Origin: an uncultured SAR116 cluster alpha proteobacterium
Lineage (GTDB): Bacteria; Pseudomonadota; Alphaproteobacteria; Puniceispirillales; Marisalimonadaceae
Reading direction: 5' to 3'
Assembly: GCA_902619805.1 (NCBI GenBank)
Contig: CACNGC010000005.1
Coordinates: 1 to 64,000, forward strand
Length of the DNA stretch: 64,000 nucleotides
A program made the translations under genes and the position numbers. The number at the start of each line of letters is the position of its first letter. Position 1 is the first letter of the stretch. The notes beneath the pieces are model-generated. The model saw only the letters and a program-made list of their open reading frames with translations, did no database searches and had not been told where the DNA came from. Positions 61,963 through 64,000 of the stretch are shown here, one piece after another.

Positions 61963-62813
61963 GCATTATAGAGTTTACCGCTCTTTTTAGAGAGTTCTGG
62001 AGGAGCAGTTGGTCTTTTAAGGAAGGTATCTACATCTCTATCATCTAAAAATTTATTACCAGCTTTAATTATTTGATCATTAGGTAATTTTTTCAATGGC
62101 GTATATTTGGGATGATGGTGGTCTATAAAAGGATTATTTCTTGCAGCGTTATAACAACATAAAAGTGTCCAACGTCTGTTAGGAGAGTTGTTTTTATCAG
62201 ACCTGTGGAGAGTATTACAGTGGAAAAAAAGCACATCTCCAGGATCCATTTCACAATACACTAGTTTTAGATGTTTTTTTGCCTGTTCAACTCTCTTTAA
62301 ATCAACCCCTACTTGACCACTTTCTAATAATGCATGATCTACTCTTCCTAATTTATTCGAACCAGATAGAACTTGCAAACATCCATTTTCCTTCGTGCAT
62401 TTATCCAAAGCTATCATTACGGTAGCCATAAATGGGAACAAACAACCATTGTTATACCAATATCCATAATCTTGATGCCATTCCCAAGCTCCTCCCTCAT
62501 ATGGTTCTTTTGCTGTAATTTTAGAATGATAATGATAAACCTCTCCACCAAGGAGGTCTTCCATTGTATCAACAATTTTTTCTGATCTAGCGGTGACACC
62601 ATAAATACTATCATCTGGATGGTTCCATGCCATCATTTTTGTTATTAATCCTTCGGAATCTTTTCTTTCATACAAATGATCTCTAATAGCAGGGTCCTTT
62701 TTTGAAGCATTTTGTAAAAGATATGTTTCATCTTCATTAAAAAAATTTTTTACGATCACATATCCATTTTCATGAAAATCTTTTGTTTGATTATTGTTTA
62801 GATATGTTACCAT
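61959..62813 (-). CDS. phytanoyl-CoA dioxygenase-family Fe(II)/2OG oxygenase
   Basis: A 284-residue member of the PhyH family. FHENGYVIVKNFFNEDE near 13-29 is the typical start. Iron ligands are in WEWHQDYGYWYNNG near 116 (HxD) and the later VLFFHCNTLHRSD near 194-206, with the 2-oxoglutarate-holding Arg near RRWTLLCCYN. Members oxidise phytanoyl-CoA, ectoine, phosphonates and other compounds, so no substrate is assigned. Divergent promoters are not obvious; a TetR-like gene lies just upstream on the same strand, 26 bases away. Confidence 0.85.
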   Translation of the reverse strand: MVTYLNNNQTKDFHENGYVIVKNFFNEDETYLLQNASKKDPAIRDHLYERKDSEGLITKMMAWNHPDDSIYGVTARSEKIVDTMEDLLGGEVYHYHSKITAKEPYEGGAWEWHQDYGYWYNNGCLFPFMATVMIALDKCTKENGCLQVLSGSNKLGRVDHALLESGQVGVDLKRVEQAKKHLKLVYCEMDPGDVLFFHCNTLHRSDKNNSPNRRWTLLCCYNAARNNPFIDHHHPKYTPLKKLPNDQIIKAGNKFLDDRDVDTFLKRPTAPPELSKKSGKLYNA

Positions 62814-62839
62814 TTATTATTCTCCAAAAAATGTGAATG

Positions 62840-63457
62840 TTAGGGCATGTTTTTAAGATTATGCCAATTATAATAATTAGATTTAATATCCGCATCACAT
62901 GAAAATGCATCAAAAACTTGTTCTAGATATTTTAGTAAGTTTTTATTTATAATTTTTTTATTTTTCTTATTGTATTTATTTTTTAATTCTTCTTCCCAAA
63001 TTATCATTGCGCTATATATAATTGCTATTGGAGCAGGATCAATATTTCTTATGGATCCATCTTTTAAGTCTTTAGAAAAAATACTAATTAAGTTTTTAAA
63101 TTCTTTTTCTAACTCTTGAAGCTTAGTTTGCAATAACTTTGTTGAACCATCCAAGCTTTCTTTCGTATTTGGTATTTGCTCCCATCTTCTATCAATTAAT
63201 TCCTTTAAATAATTTGGGATATTATCAATATTCTTATTTAATTTTTTAAAGTCTTTTAAAACATTTTTTAAAATTGAAATATTTTCGTCATTATTATTAA
63301 TTTTAAATTTTTCACCTGATTTAAAATTATCATAAATCACATACATTCTTCGTGAAATTTCAATTAAATTGGTTAATGTCAAATTTACAAAAATCCCTTT
63401 CTTTGAATTTTTAATTATTGTTCGTAATTCAGACTCAATTTGTTCTTTTTTTTTCAA
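62840..63457 (-). CDS. divergent TetR-like regulator (tentative)
   Basis: A 205-residue, lysine- and asparagine-rich protein that I do not recognise with certainty. The N-terminus can be read as a decayed TetR DNA-binding domain: a first helix (ESELRTIIKNSKKGIF), a second (NLTLTNLIEISR) and a recognition-like RMYVIYDNFKSGEKF near 36-50, which parallels the usual TLYYHFKSKEEL. The C-terminal KDLKDGSIRNIDPAPIAII near 128-146 resembles the TetR ligand domain. It could control the PhyH-like gene directly downstream. It could also be an unrelated helical protein. Confidence 0.5.
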   Translation of the reverse strand: MKKKEQIESELRTIIKNSKKGIFVNLTLTNLIEISRRMYVIYDNFKSGEKFKINNNDENISILKNVLKDFKKLNKNIDNIPNYLKELIDRRWEQIPNTKESLDGSTKLLQTKLQELEKEFKNLISIFSKDLKDGSIRNIDPAPIAIIYSAMIIWEEELKNKYNKKNKKIINKNLLKYLEQVFDAFSCDADIKSNYYNWHNLKNMP

Positions 63458-63468
63458 GATAGTCCTTA

Positions 63469-64000
63469 TTAAAAGTCATCTATTTTTTTGGTACAATTAT
63501 ACAAAGTATTTTTCATACAATTTGAGTACAATGAGTAACCTTCATCATACTCATCTTTGCTCATTTTTTCTTTTATCATATTAATATTTTGACGTGCACC
63601 CTCTATATTCAGATCTTCTGCTAAACGCCACCATAAATAAGCTTTAGGATAACTTACTTTAACACCTTGTCCTTGAAAATACATATTCCCCAAAATTAAC
63701 CTTGAAGTAGGATGATCTCTCAATGCAGAAAATTTAAAAGATTTTAAAGCTAACTTATAATTTTTATTTATTCCTGAGCCTTTTAAATAAGCGTGCCCTA
63801 ATGCATAATTTGCTAAAACATTTCCTTGATTTGCAGAAAGAAAAAACCATCTAAAAGCCTCATTTTTATCTACAGGAACTCCCAAACCTTTATTATACAT
63901 TATACCTAAGTTGTAGTGAGCTTTGTCGTCACCCAAATTTGCATCATAACTTAAATAATAAAGAGCCGTTTTATAATCTTTTTGTTCTAAAGCTTGGTAT
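63469..64000 (-). CDS. Sel1-repeat protein (5' part beyond window)
   Basis: At least 177 residues; the frame is open to the right edge, so the start lies outside. Sel1-like (TPR-related) units are seen: HYNLGIMYNKGLGVPVDKNE, ANYALGHAYLKGSGINKNYK, LILGNMYFQGQGVKVSYPKA and a partial one upstream (DYKTALYYLSYDANLGDDKA). The C-terminus has two cysteines (CMKN, YNCT). Such solenoids act as adaptors in signalling or envelope stress; no partner is evident. It lies 12 bases upstream of the TetR-like gene. Confidence 0.8.
   Translation of the reverse strand, partial: YQALEQKDYKTALYYLSYDANLGDDKAHYNLGIMYNKGLGVPVDKNEAFRWFFLSANQGNVLANYALGHAYLKGSGINKNYKLALKSFKFSALRDHPTSRLILGNMYFQGQGVKVSYPKAYLWWRLAEDLNIEGARQNINMIKEKMSKDEYDEGYSLYSNCMKNTLYNCTKKIDDF

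Noticed and set aside
1..64000. CRISPR arrays, insertion sequences, prophage or integron structures
   Set aside because: No regularly spaced repeats, transposase, integrase or terminal inverted repeats were seen on either strand.

Overview
The window is a strongly AT-rich (by eye about one third G+C), very compact stretch of a bacterial chromosome. Neighbouring genes often overlap by 4 to 8 bases, and no gene-free gap reaches 300 bases. Gene content points to a streamlined, free-living, probably marine alphaproteobacterium: argD-argF-hslO in the alphaproteobacterial order, the tandem-domain type of dCTP deaminase, a cysteine-type membrane formate dehydrogenase with the DUF3305/DUF3306/DUF6352/DUF6505/DUF6494 accessory set, and many uptake systems for small organic compounds. 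The exact clade cannot be told from this sequence alone. I saw no tRNA, rRNA, insertion sequence, phage gene or CRISPR array.

Bases 1-25,100 hold core and scavenging metabolism. A minus-strand operon pccB-pccA-methylmalonyl-CoA mutase (cut by the left edge) lies back to back with methylmalonyl-CoA epimerase, giving the whole propionyl-CoA to succinyl-CoA route. Then come a SprT-like metalloprotein, an orphan YnjD-like ABC ATPase, folE, trkH, hslO-argF-argD, dcd, an ABC-2 permease, recX, acs, a TVP38 membrane protein, a two-subunit CoA-transferase-like enzyme, a TPR protein, a DUF4864 protein, a rhodanese, a 6PGDH-like dehydrogenase, three transporters and an alpha/beta hydrolase.

Bases 25,200-33,700 form a peptide or acyl-amino-acid uptake island: an SBP-permease-permease operon facing a minus-strand operon of N-formylglutamate amidohydrolase, a fused two-ATPase ABC protein and an aspartoacylase-like enzyme, with an M20 amidohydrolase beside it.

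Bases 33,700-59,530 are dominated by molybdenum/tungsten and formate oxidation. In order: a tungstate-type ABC transporter (tupCB divergent from tupA), an Lrp regulator, an L-idonate pair (idnO/idnD), an HTH plus periplasmic-binding-like regulator divergent from a ModE-like DNA-binding protein, fdhD, a mobA-mobB fusion, a 2OG-oxygenase-like gene, moeA (reading frame broken near its 3' end), a trypsin-like protease, a 40-residue membrane peptide, a WD40-cytochrome c fusion, formate dehydrogenase gamma, a small lipoprotein, beta, alpha, a small Tat protein, a TorD-type chaperone, DUF3306 and DUF3305. Divergent from these are a large multi-cluster ferredoxin and a facing operon of DUF3144, DUF6494, an Mrp ATPase, a degenerate biotin/lipoate-ligase-like protein, DUF6505 and DUF6352. 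The likely logic: tungstate/molybdate is imported and sensed, the pterin cofactor is made and sulfurated, the Cys-type FDH is loaded, exported by Tat and anchored by its cytochrome b subunit, while a set of uncharacterised proteins does an unknown job in maturation or electron transfer. This set is the best candidate for an undescribed system.

Bases 59,650-64,000 hold an amidase, an acyltransferase-like protein, a phytanoyl-CoA dioxygenase-like protein, a divergent TetR-like protein and a Sel1-repeat protein cut by the right edge. Start codons needed care: several genes begin with TTG, and pccB can only begin with ATT or another near-cognate codon.
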